A stretch of DNA of 64,000 bases from Sapria himalayana. Its lineage: Eukaryota; Streptophyta; Magnoliopsida; Malpighiales; Rafflesiaceae. Numbering within the stretch: position 1 is the first letter of the stretch; every line of letters starts with the position of its first letter. Positions 52,806 to 64,000 of the stretch are shown one piece after another. The stretch spans positions 96,571-160,570 of the forward strand of contig JAREIK010012050.1 in assembly GCA_029783825.1 (NCBI GenBank), in the 5' to 3' direction. The position numbers and the translations under genes are program-made. The notes beneath the pieces are model-generated. The model saw only the letters and a list, made by a program, of their open reading frames with translations, had not been told where the DNA came from and did no database searches.

Positions 52806-54808
52806 AAATTATTTTAATTATTCAGTATAATTTAAATTTTTATTTTAATTATTTATCAGTTTATTTTTATAGAAATATTAATTACAAAATAAATTATTAG
52901 TGAGACAGATCTAATTTAAATTAAAGTGGTATATCCTAAATATTAAAGAATAAATCTTATTTTTTTTTCATTTTAATTTTAAATATTTAAATTTTATTAT
53001 TTATTTTATTATTTTTATATAAATATTAATTACAAAATAAATTATGAGTTACACAAATATAATTTATATAATTATTTTTCATCAAAAAAATATAAATAAA
53101 CTTATTAAAAAAAAATTTCAAAACAAAAAATTATTATATAGTAATATATTTTGGTTTACTTCAGAATCATTTTAGGTTTTGTAATTATATTATAATTGAT
53201 ATCTATCTTATTAATAATAGATTATTAATTTAGTTTTCTTATAATTTTTAGAATATTTATCAATAATATTGTTTATATTAAATTTATATGATATATAAAT
53301 ATAATGATTATTATAACTAAATATTGAATTCACATTTGAAAAAAAATTAAAAATTATTATATTTTCAAACGTTATAACCTTTGAAAATATCAAAAAATAA
53401 TAAAAATAAATATTTTGTTATTTTAATTTTAAAATAAAACTAATAAACAACAAAATGCAGACACCGTAAAATAGTAAACTCCTAAGGAGTGTAATGCTTA
53501 AATATATTAACCATTAAACTACTATATACTACTTAATAATTAATAAATCTAATTTTTATTTCAATTTATTATTATTTTAAATATTCATTCTAATTATTTA
53601 TAAGTTTATTTTATAGAAATATTTATTACGAAATAAATTATAAGTGCGACAAATATAATTTAAATAATTATTTATAATCAAAAAAACGTATATATGCTTA
53701 TAAAAAAAGTAAAATTTTAAAAATTAAAAATTATTATCCACTAATATTTTTACTTTAATTTTGAATCAATTTGGGTTTCGTAAATATTTTTTAAATAATA
53801 TCTATCTTATTATTAATAGTTTATTAATTTAATTTTTGATCATTTTTATAATATCTATCAATAAAATTGTTTATATTGAATTTATATGATGTATAATTAT
53901 TAAAATTATTCTAACTAAATATAATATTCACATTTCAAAATATTTTAAATTTTATTATATTTTTCAAAGGTTATAACCTATGAAAATGATAACAACAAAT
54001 TATAGAAAATTTTTTCGTTATTTTTTTATATAAAACCTATAAACCACTAAAAGCTTAAAAAAACATAAATCACTAAACTTCTAACTACAAAACCTCTAAA
54101 TACTTAAACTATTAAACTGGTATACATTAATAAAAAATCTTAAATCTCCTTTTAATTTTATTCAGTATAATTTTAAATTTATATTTTATTTATTTATCAG
54201 TTTATTTTTATAGAAATATTAATTAAAAAATAAATTATAAGTGAGCCGGATCTAATTTAAATTAAACCTGTATCCCTAAAATATAAATAATAAATAATAA
54301 ATCTTATTTTTTTTATTATAATTTTAAATATTCATTTTATTTATTTATTTGTTTATTTATATATAAATATTAATTACAAAATAAATTATGAGTTAGACAA
54401 ATATAATTTAGATAAATAATTTTAAATCAAAAAAATACAGATAAACTTATTAAAATAAAAAATAATTAAAAAACAAAAAATTATTATATAGTAATATATT
54501 TTTCTTTTCTTCTGAATCATTTTAAGTTTTGTAATTATATTTTAATTAATATCTATCTTATTATTAATGGATTATTTAATTTATTTTTTGATTATTATTA
54601 GAATATTTATCAATAAAATTGTTTATATTGAATTTATATGATATATAAATATAATGAGTAGTATAACTAAATATTATATTCACATTTGAAAAAAATTTAA
54701 AAATTATTATATTTTCGAAGGTTATAACCTTTGAAAATATCAAAAAACAATAAAAATAAATTTTTTGTTATATTATTTTTTATATAAAACCTATAAACCA
54801 CTAAATGC
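52806..54808 (+). repeat. Satellite array, + orientation, segment 9
   Basis: Resumes in the ttcagtataattt part of a monomer, then a short chimeric unit (about 52895-53040), a Q block (53460), an N-like block (54060), a second short unit (54240-54390) and a full body with a palindrome core near 54719. It stops in the octamer block at accactaaatgc, where the hAT terminus begins. No gene is seen. Confidence 0.92.
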
Positions 54809-54829
54809 TAGGGGTGCTCATGGGATGTG
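54809..54829 (+). repeat. hAT terminal inverted repeat (one end only)
   Basis: TAGGGGTGCTCATGGG matches the general TAGGGGTG start of many plant hAT elements. It directly abuts the satellite octamer block. Its partner at the other end is not in the window. Confidence 0.75.
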
Positions 54830-55809
54830 ATGGGATGGGGATTACAAATCTCCAGACCCTTCCCACAGTTCGGAGATATTTTTTTAAGATCTGGACTCAT
54901 CCCATTGGTTGAAAATATCGGGAAGGGATGGAGATCAGGGATTTTGGGTAGGAGAAAATGGTTCTAGGATGGAACGGAGTTCGGACATTTTTTTTCAATT
55001 TATTTTCATCAAACCAGCCAAGTTAGTTCAAGTCAAAACCTTTTGTTGTACCATTTATCATTCCTTAGTTATGTATCTTTCAAACTCAAATTGGGCCAAT
55101 TTTGTTTTGTGAAATAGGCTGAATAATGCAAACGAGTTCCATTACCTAGTCAAAAGCTTTGATGTGCAAAAAAGGGTTGAAATGTTAAATAGAATGGGAC
55201 CGAGTTGTGTGCTTAATTTGGTTCTTTGTTTTTTCACAAGTTGGCTTTGTCCAGCCGAGTGAAAGTTAACCATAATAGCAATACTATATTTTTTAAAAAA
55301 TTACTTAAAATATTAAGGAATAGCTAAAGATTACCACAAACATTGGTAGCCGCAATTACTACTTAAGTAATTGCTAAAATTAGGCAGCTTAATATAACAA
55401 AAAAATACAACTAATAACAACCATGATAAAAATCAATTCAAAGGTTCGGCCCGGAACATCAATGAAAATCCAAACCCAATTAATTATCTATTCTACAACT
55501 CCTCCCTTTTCTTCCTCCACTGTAGAAGGACAACCAAAGATGAAAACGTGTTAATCATGTTGACATAAATTTCTAAGATGAAAGATTAATAAAAAAACAA
55601 AATATCACCTTATAAAATTTTATACACCCATTCCAAATTTTGTTGGCCAACTATAGTTGGGAAAAGTATTTGGATCTTGTGACCTCTCTGAAAATTGTAA
55701 TTGAACCATATTTTTATTAAATTGAATGAATAAAATAAGTAAAAGTGAAATTAAAATTTAAAAGATTTGCATACTAACCTGATTCATTATCATCAATGTC
55801 TTGAACTAA

Positions 55810-56811
55810 TTATTCAATTTCAATAGGTTTGTTTGAGCTTCTCAACCAATCTTGTAGATATATGAGAACTTTAGCTGTAATAGGTGTTAAAGAACTCTTA
55901 AATTTATCTAAAGTTCTCCACCAAGTGCTAAATGTAGATTCGTAGGTAACTGTAGATCCTTGAATAGCCAATACATTCCTTGCTACATTTGCTAAAGAAG
56001 GATACCTAACCTCATTTACCTTCCACCAGTTTAGAAGATCAAAATCAATTCTATTTTTTCAAGTTTGTCCTCCAAGTACCTATCCAACTCTTCCAAAGCT
56101 GCAACTTCATGTTCTTTCTCCAATTCAACAAAAAAAATCATCAACATAAGTATCACTACTATCAAAGAAATAATCATTTTTTTTCAACACGGGAGTAGAG
56201 AAATCATCTTCTTTTAATTCATCTTCCGTTAAATCTTTATAATCATCCATCATCTCATTTAAAGCATTTATAACATTTTTCACCAAATTTTTTAGCCAAT
56301 TCCTCTCCATAATGATAAGAGTACTTAACCTTGAGATATTTGAGCTTATATCTATGATCCAACACTACTACTACAAAAAGCATAATATTTGTTGATTGAA
56401 GAAAACCCCAATATTTGTTGAATTTATGCCTCATTTTCATACCCATTTCAGATACCATTGTATCTCTACTATTTTCACAAAGCTCAATTTTTATCAAAAT
56501 TAGAATAATCTCAGAAAAATAAACACTAGAGGTATAATATTATGAGCCAGAAAATTTATAAGTTACCTCATAAAAAGTTTTCAAGAAATGAGCCAAAATT
56601 TTGGCGTTTGTTTAGTCTCTTTTAGTTGGAACGTTTGAACCAAACTATTTCAAAAACCTATTGTGTTTGTCCTCCAACTTATCAAATTCTTTTAGATATT
56701 TTATATTAGTTTGTAGCATCAAATAAGTTGAATTCCATCTTATAGGACAATCTAATTGCAATGAAGATCTATATGTCATGTTTGCATCTTCAACACATAA
56801 TTTAAACATTT
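55810..56811 (-). pseudogene. hAT transposase pseudogene, C-terminal half
   Basis: A hAT transposase cuts and joins DNA at the element's terminal repeats and dimerises through its C-terminal domain. Recognisable blocks on the minus strand, in order, are: CPIRWNSTYLML near 56751-56715; KMRHKFNKYWGF near 56430-56400; VVLDHRYKLKYLK near 56370-56330; ALEELDRYLED near 56105-56070; LNWWKVNEVRYP near 56040-56003; STVTYESTFST near 55960-55925; and QDWLRSS near 55860-55836. A TAA at 55810-55812 follows. The last blocks are the hAT dimerisation region (Dimer_Tnp_hAT). Damage includes at least three in-frame stops between 56680 and 56530, a frameshift within 56255-56310, another at the poly-T run near 56130, and a further one near 56050. 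The normally conserved STVASESAFS-like motif has changed residues. It is not translatable as one protein. Confidence 0.9.
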
Positions 56812-57686
56812 TTATAGGTTATAACCTATGAAAATATAATAATATTTACAATTATTTGAAATTTGAATATAATATTTAGTTTTAATATTATTAATAATTA
56901 TATATCATATAAATTCAATATAAACAATTTTATTGATTGATAATATAATAAATATCAAAAATTAAATTAATAAACAATTAATAAAAAGATAGATATTAAT
57001 TAAAAATTATTTACTAAACCCAAATTGATTCAAAATTAAAGTAAAATATATTACTGTATAATAATTTTTAATTTTTAAATTTTTACTTCTTTTAGCACCA
57101 TATATTTTTTTTATTAAAAATAAATTAATTAAATTATATTTGTTGCACTCATACTTTATTTTGTAATAAATATGTCAAGAAAAATAAACTAATAAATAAT
57201 TTTTAATGGTTTATGTATTTAGGCATTATGGGGTTTAGGAGTTTACTGATTTAACTGTGTATGCATTTAGTGGTTTATAGGTTTTATTTAAGAAAAAAAA
57301 TAAAAAAAATTATTTTTATTATTTTTTGATATTTTCAAAGATTATAACCTTTGAAAATATAATAATTTTTAAATTTTTTTCAAAAGTGGATAAATATTTT
57401 ATTAATAATAATCATAATAATTTTATATCATATAAATTCAATATAAACAATTTTATTGATAGATATTCTAATAATTATAAAAAAATAAATTAAAAATATA
57501 TTATGAATAAGATTGATATTACTTAAAATATAATATCAAAACCTAAAATGATTCAAAAGCAAAGTAAAATATATTAATTAATAATATTTATTTTTTTAAA
57601 ATTTTTATTCTTTTTATTAGCTCATCTATTTTTTGATGTAAAAAAATTTTTATGAATTATATTTTTATTTCATAATTTATTTTATA

Positions 57687-57690
<4 letters not shown>

Positions 57691-57727
<37 letters not shown>
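57691..57727. repeat. (AT)n microsatellite
   Basis: Alternating A and T for 37 bases, at a different monomer position (next to taaactaaacaatc) from the run at 48438. Related P-type monomers carry shorter runs near 2525, 34403 and 42930. Confidence 0.95.
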
Positions 57728-57732
<5 letters not shown>

Positions 57733-60226
57733 AACAATCAAAATGAATTTTTTAAATTAAAATGAAAACAAATAAAAATGAGATTTATTAATTATTATTT
57801 AGGGGATACTCGTTTAAATGATTATCTATATAGGGGTATCGGGATTTTGTAGTTTAGTGATTTAAGTGTTTAGGCATTTAGTGATTTATATGTTTTATTT
57901 AAACAATGAAATAATAAAAAAAAATATTTTTTTTATTTTTTCACCTATTCAATGGTTATAATCTTTGAAAATATAATAATTTTAAAATTTTTTTCAAAAG
58001 TGAATCCAATATTTAGTTATAATAATTATTAAATTTATATATCATATAAATTAAATACAAATATATTTATTGATAAATATTCTAATAATGATGAAAAAAT
58101 AAATTAATAATCTATTATTAATAAGTTAGATTTCAATTAAAATATAATTACAAAACCTAAAATGGTTCAGAAACAAAGTAAAATATATTACTAAATAATA
58201 ATTTTTTCTTTTTAATTTTTTTATTCTTTTAATAAGTTTATCTATATTTTTTTTGTTGAAAAATATTTTATATAAATTATATTTTTCTAACTTATAATTT
58301 ATTTTGTATTTAATATTTAAATAAAAATAAATAAATAAAAAATTAAAATGAATATTTAAAATTATAATGAAAAAAATAAAAATGATATTTATTATTTATT
58401 ATTTAGGATATACGTGTTTAAAAATCTTTATCTATTTATGTTTTCGAGATTTAGAAGTTATTGATTTATGTATTTAGGCATTTAATGGTTTATAGCATTT
58501 ATTTAAACAAAGAAATAACAAAAAATTTATTTTTGATATTTTTTCAAATTTTCAAATTTCATAACATTTGAAAATATAATAATTTTAAAATTTTTTAAAA
58601 ATCTGAATACAATATTTAGTAATAATAATTATTATAACTATATATAATATAAAAAATTTATATAAACAATTTTTTTGATAAATATTATATCAATTATCAA
58701 ATAATAAATTTATAAACTATTATTAATATGATAGATATAAATTAAAATATAATTTAAAAACCTAAAATGATTCAAAATCAAAGTAAAATTTATTACTAAA
58801 TAATAATTTTTTTTTTGTTTTTGCATCATTTTATTATCTTATATTTTTTTATGAATAATATATTATTTAAATTATATTTGTCACTCATAATTTATTTTGT
58901 AATTAATATTTCTATAAATTATTAAAATTATATTTAAGGTTTAAAAGTTTAAAGGTTTAGGTATTTAGGGGCTTCGGGGTTTAGGAGTTTAGAGATTTAT
59001 GTATTAGGGATTTATCGGTTTAAAAGTTTTATTTAAACAAAGATATAACAAAAAATTTATATTTGTTCTTTTTTCTCATTTTTGAAGGTTATAACCTTTG
59101 AAAATATAATAATTTTTAAATTTTTTTTATATGTGAATACTATATTTATTTATTATAATCTTAATAATTATATATCATGTTAATTCAATATAAACAATTA
59201 TATTGATTTATTAAATTAATGATCAAAAAATAAATTAATAAACTATTATTAATAAGATAGATATTTTTTAAAATATATTTGCAAAGCATAAATTTATTCA
59301 AAATCAAAGTAAAATATAATACTAAATAATAATTTTTTTTGATGTTTTGCTTCCTTTTATAACTTTATATTTTTTTGTTATTAAAAGTAAATTATTTAAT
59401 TTATATTTGTCTTCCACATAATTTATTTTTAATTTATAATTCTATAAAAATAAACTAATAAATAATTAAATGAATATTTAAAATTATAAGGAATACAAAA
59501 AAAATTGAGATGTATTATTTATTATTCAGGATATACTAGTTTAATGGTTGAAGTATTTAGTGTTTTGGGGTTTAGTGATTTATAGTTTTATTTAAAGAAT
59601 GAAAAAATAAAAAATTAAATTTTTTAATTTTTTTTATTTTTTTGAAGGTTATAACCTTCTAAAATATAATAATTATTAATTTTTTAAATGTGAATATAAT
59701 ATTTAGTAATAATAATCTTAATAATTATATATAATGTAAACTCAATATAAATAATTTTATTAATAGATATTATAAAAATGATCAATAAAAAATTAATAAA
59801 CTATTATTAATAAGAATGATATCAATTAAAATATAATTACAAAAACTAAAATGATTCAAAATCAATATAAAATATATTACAAAATAATAATTTTTGTTTT
59901 AAAAAATTGTCTCTTTTTATAGCACATATTTTTTTTGATAAAGAATAAATTATTTTTAAAATAGATCTGGCTTACTAATAATTTATTTTGTTATTAATAT
60001 TTCTATAAAAATAAACTAATAAATAATTAAAATAAAAATTTAAAATTATACTTAATAAAATTAAAATGAGATTTATGATTTATTATTAATGTTTACCAAT
60101 TTAATAGTTTAAGTATCTAGAAGTTTTGTCATTTAGGAGTTTAGAGATTTATGTTTTTAGGCATTAGTGGTTTATAGGTTTTATTTAAAAAATGAAAATA
60201 ACAAAATTATTTATTTTATTATTTTG

Positions 60227-60258
60227 ATATTTTCAAAGGTTATAACCTTTGAAAATAT
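60227..60258. other. 32-bp perfect palindrome in a satellite monomer
   Basis: ATATTTTCAAAGGTTA is followed immediately by its reverse complement. It shows that the motif is preserved in the last array segment too. Confidence 0.9.
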
Positions 60259-60699
60259 AATAATTTTTAAATTTTTTCCAAAAGTCAATTCAATATTTAG
60301 TTTTAATAATCAATTCTATTATATAATCATATAAATTCATTATAAACAATTTTATTGATAAACTATCCTAATAATGATCAAAAATAAATTAATAATCTAT
60401 TTTTATAAAATAGATATCAATAAAAATATAATGAAAAAAACCTAAAATGATTCAGAAGAAATCAAAATATATTACTATATAATAATTTATTGTTTTGAAA
60501 TTTGTTTCTTTTAAAAAGTTTATTCATATTTTTTTGATGACAATTAATTTATATCAATTATATTTGTCTAACTCAATTAATTTTAGTTAATATTTATATA
60601 AAAATAAACAAATAAATAATTAAAATGAATATTACAATTATAATGAAAAAATAATTATTGAGATTTAATACTTATTATTTAGGTATACTAGTCTAATTT

Positions 60700-62530
60700 A
60701 AATTAGATCTGTCTCACTAATAATTTATTTTGTAATTAATATTTCTATAAAAATAAAATGATAAATAATTAAAATAAAAATTTATAATTATACTGAATAA
60801 AAATTAAAAGATTATGAATTATTAATTAAATGTATACTAGTTTAATAATTTAAGTATTTAGAGGTTTTTTCGTTTATGACTTTAGCGATTTATGTTTTTA
60901 GGCATTTAGAGGTTTATAGGGTTTATTAAAACAATAAAATAACAAAAAAATATTTGTAATATTGTTATCATTTTCATAGGTTATTAGCCATTGAAAATAT
61001 AATAATATTTAAAATTTTTTGAAATGTGAATTCTATGTATAATTATATTATCTTATTAATTATATATCAGATAAATTCAATATAAAACAAATTTTAAAGA
61101 TAGATATTATAATAATAATGATAAATTAAATTAATAAACAATTTTTAATAAAATAAATATTAATTAAAATATATTTACATTACACAAAATTATTTCAAAA
61201 TCAAATCAAAATATATTACTAAATAATAATATTTAGATGAAAATATATTACTATATAAAATGATTCAGAAGAAAGCAAAATATATTACTATATAATATTT
61301 GTTGTTTTGAAATTTTTTTTCTATTAAAAGTTTATCCATATTTTTTGATGAAAATTAATTTATATAAATTATATTTGTCCTAACTTATAATGTATTTTTT
61401 AATTAATATTTATATAAAATAAACAAATAAATAATTAAAATGAATATTTAAAATTATAATTAAAATGTAATATTGAGATTATATTCTTATTATTTTGGGC
61501 ATACCAGTCTAATTTAAATTAGATTCTGTTTCACTAATAATTTATTTTTTAATTAATATTTCTATAAAAATAAACTGATAAATAATTAAAATAAAAATTT
61601 AAAATTATACTTAATATAAATTAAAATGAGATTTATGAATTATTATTAATGTATACCAGTTTAATATTTTAAGTATTTAAAAGTTTTTTCATTTATGACT
61701 ATAGTGATTTATGTTTTTAGGCATTTAGTGGTTTATAGGTTTTATTAAAATAATAAAATAAAAAAAAATATTTGTAATTTTTTCTCATTTTCATAGGTTA
61801 TAACCTTTGAAAATATAATAATATTTAAAATTTATTTTGAAGGGTGAATTCTATGTATTATTATATAATCTTATTAATTATATATCAAATAATTTCAATA
61901 TAAACAAATTTAATGATAGATATTATAATAATGATAAAAAATTAAATTAATAAAACTATTATTAATAATATAAATATTAATTAAAATATATTTACATAAC
62001 ACAAAATGATTCAAAATCAAATCAAAAATATTACTAAATAATAATATTTAGATGAAAAATATATTACTATATAAAATGATTTTGAAGAATGCAAAATATA
62101 TTACTATAAAATAATTTGTTGTTTAGAAATTTTTAATTCCTTTTAAAAAGGTTAATCCCATTATTTTTTGAAGAAATTAATAAATTATAAATTATATTTG
62201 TCTAAAGCTCATAATGTAGTTTTTAATTAACTTTATATAAAAATAAACAAATAAATAACTAAAATGAATATTTAAAATTATAAATGAAATGTAATATTAA
62301 GATTTATTCTTTATTATTTTTGGTATACCCAGTCTAATTTAAATTAGATCTGTCTCACTAAAATAATTTATTTTGTAATTAATATTTCTATAAAAAATAA
62401 ACTGATAAATAATTAAAATAAAATTTAAATTAGACTGAATAAAAATAAAAATGAGATTTATGAATTATTATTAATGTATACCAGTTTAATATTTAAAGTA
62501 TTTAGAGGTTTTTTCGTTTAACACTTTAGT
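60700..62530 (-). repeat. Local amplification of N plus short-unit pairs
   Basis: The join word taatttaaattagat with ctgt(c/t)tcactaa recurs near 60700, 61520 and 62340, about 820 bp apart. Each is followed by an N-type block (60870, 61690, 62520). The middle two repeats also share an odd duplicated piece, gatgaaa(a)atatattactatata (near 61233 and 62050), absent elsewhere in the window. Confidence 0.7.
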
Positions 62531-64000
62531 GATTTATGTTTTTAGGCATTTAGTTGTTTATAGGTTTTATTTAAGAAATGAATAACAAAAAAATTATATT
62601 AGATATTTTTCACATTTTCAAAGTTATAACCTTTTAAAATATAATAATTTTAAAAATTTTTTAAAAATGTGAATACAATATTTGTAATAATAATCATTTA
62701 TAATTATATATAATATAAACTAAATATAAACAATTTAGTGATAGATATAAGATCAATTATCAAAAAAAATAAATTATAGATTATTAATATGATAGTTATA
62801 AATTAAATATAATTACAAAACCTAAAAATATTCAAAATCCAGTAAATTTATAACTAAATAATATGTTTTTTAGTTTTTGCTTCTTTTTATAGCTAATATT
62901 TTTTTTTGATGAAAAATAAATTATTTAAATTATATTTGTATCACTCATAATTATTTTGTAATTATATTTTAATAAATATTTAAATTATATTTAAGGGTTT
63001 ACGAGTTTAATGGTTTTACGTATTCAGGGCTTTTGTGTTTAGGAGTTTAGAGGTTTAAGTGTTTAGGCATTTAGTGGTCTATAAGTTTTATTTAAACAAT
63101 GATATAACAAAAATTTATTTTATTATTTATAAAATTTTTGAAGGTTATAACCTTTGAAAATATAAAAATTTCTAATTTTTTTTCAAATGTAAATATAATA
63201 TTTAGTTATAATAATCTTAATAAATATAAGTCATTTAAATTCAATATAAATAATTACATTGCTAGATATAATATAATGATCAAAAAAAATTAATAAACTA
63301 TTATTAATAAGGTAGATATTATTTAAAATATGTTTGCAAGATCTAAATTTATTCAAAATCAAAGTAAAATATATTACTTAATAATAATTTTTTTAATGTT
63401 TTGCTTTTTTTATAACTTTATATTTTTGTTATTATAAATAAATTATAAAAATTAATTTGCCTTACTCATAATTTATTTTGTAATTATAATTCTATAATAA
63501 TAAACTAATAAATAAATAAAATAATTATTTAAAATTATAATGAATACAAATAAATTGAGATTTATTATTTATTATTCAGGATAATAGATTTAATGGATTA
63601 AGTATTTAGTGTTTTTGTGTTTAGGAGTTTAGTGATTTAAGTGTTTAGACCTTTAGTGATTTATAATTATTATCTAGAGAATTAAAAAACAAAAAATTTA
63701 ATTTTTTGAATTTTTTTAATTTTTGAAGCTTGTAACCTTTGAAAATACAATAATTCTTTAATCTTTCAAAATATGAATTCAATACTTAGTTATAATAATC
63801 TTAATAATCATATATGATGTAAATTTAATATAAAAAATTTTATTAAATATATTATTATAATGATCGAAAAATAAATAATAAAAATATTATTAATAAGATA
63901 GATATTAATTAAAATATATTTGTAGAACCCAAAATAATTTAAAATCAAAATAAATTATATTACTCAATAAAATTTTAAAACTTTGAAATTTTATTTATTT

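Larger units (their letters stand above)
54809..56811 (-). mobile_element. hAT-family DNA transposon remnant (Ac/RICESLEEPER type), 5'-truncated
   Basis: The left edge is TAGGGGTGCTCATGGGATG (54809), a typical hAT terminal sequence, followed by a GGGATGGGG-rich subterminal region and about 0.9 kb without coding. On the minus strand, 56811 down to 55810 encodes the C-terminal half of a hAT transposase with frameshifts and stops. The promoter side, the DNA-binding BED finger and the other terminal repeat are all missing, because minus-orientation satellite starts abruptly at 56812. The element is a non-functional relic; no target-site duplication can be tested because one end is lost. The plus frame at 54909-55112 lies in the subterminal region and is not a gene. 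Confidence 0.88.
56812..64000 (-). repeat. Satellite array, - orientation, segment 10
   Basis: Minus-orientation satellite starts inside a palindrome (56814-56829) and runs to the window end. Blocks lie near 57220 (Q), 57830 (P), 58430 (R), 58970 (T), 59570 (U), 60120 (N), 60870, 61690 and 62520 (N), 63030 (T) and 63620 (U), and an H body follows near 63790. Three short chimeric units (60700, 61520, 62340) alternate with N-type blocks, a local amplification of one N-plus-short pair of about 820-830 bp. An (AT)n run is at 57691-57727 and a 32-bp palindrome at 60227-60258. No gene is seen. Confidence 0.92.

Noticed and set aside
54909..55112. 67-codon plus-strand frame in the hAT remnant
   Set aside because: It lies in the GGGATGG-rich subterminal region outside the transposase and matches no hAT protein part.
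1..64000. CRISPR array
   Set aside because: Palindromic motifs recur at ~600 bp with no unique spacers of 30-40 bp, and the DNA is eukaryotic.
1..64000. TATA boxes and promoters throughout the array
   Set aside because: TATAAA-like words are abundant by composition alone and cannot be separated from background.
1..64000. Organellar (mitochondrial or plastid) origin because of the AT content
   Set aside because: No organellar gene, tRNA or rRNA is present in 64 kb, and the HOR satellite with a hAT remnant fits nuclear heterochromatin.

Overview
The window is almost entirely a very AT-rich tandem satellite, most likely heterochromatin of a flowering plant. Three things point to a plant. There is a decayed hAT transposase of the plant Ac/RICESLEEPER type. 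There are degenerate copies of the plant telomere heptamer (CCCTAAA/TTTAGGG). The one gene-like fragment carries what looks like a eukaryotic splice acceptor. I find no intact host gene, no tRNA or rRNA, and no prokaryotic organisation.

The full satellite monomer is about 595-600 bp, measured between successive copies of a conserved palindromic core (GGTTATAACC at 11258, 11856, 12451 and 13049). Each full monomer has three recognisable parts: a T/A-rich body, a perfect or near-perfect palindrome of 24 bp or more built on TTTCAAAGGTTA/TAACCTTTGAAA, and an 8-bp-periodic block of about 80 bp (units like NCCTAAAC). Monomers fall into recognisable types, which I label N, U, T, R, P, X, K, H, M, Q and V from their octamer blocks. 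The types recur in order, so the array is a higher-order repeat (HOR). In the minus-orientation segment the HOR period is about 7.39 kb.

Layout: array in + orientation 1-22050; array in - orientation 22051-42614; + orientation again 42615-54808; hAT remnant 54809-56811; - orientation 56812-64000. A composite non-satellite element of about 2.48 kb lies inside the array three times, always next to the same monomer types: 7624-10105 (+), 26205-28709 (-) and 50337-52805 (+). It was therefore amplified and inverted together with the HOR. Three other single insertions are present: a 0.52-kb piece resembling the last exon and 3' UTR of a gene (3639-4161), a roughly 1.03-kb LTR-like or unclassified piece (about 45076-46102), and the hAT remnant. 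The hAT remnant ends exactly where the array changes orientation.

The most unusual signals are the per-monomer palindrome with signs of arm-to-arm correction (up to 42 bp perfect), the telomere-like octamer ladder, the inverted-HOR dyad centred near 42.37 kb, and the orientation switch at the hAT breakpoint. Identities and copy counts were judged by eye; no alignment or database search was run.
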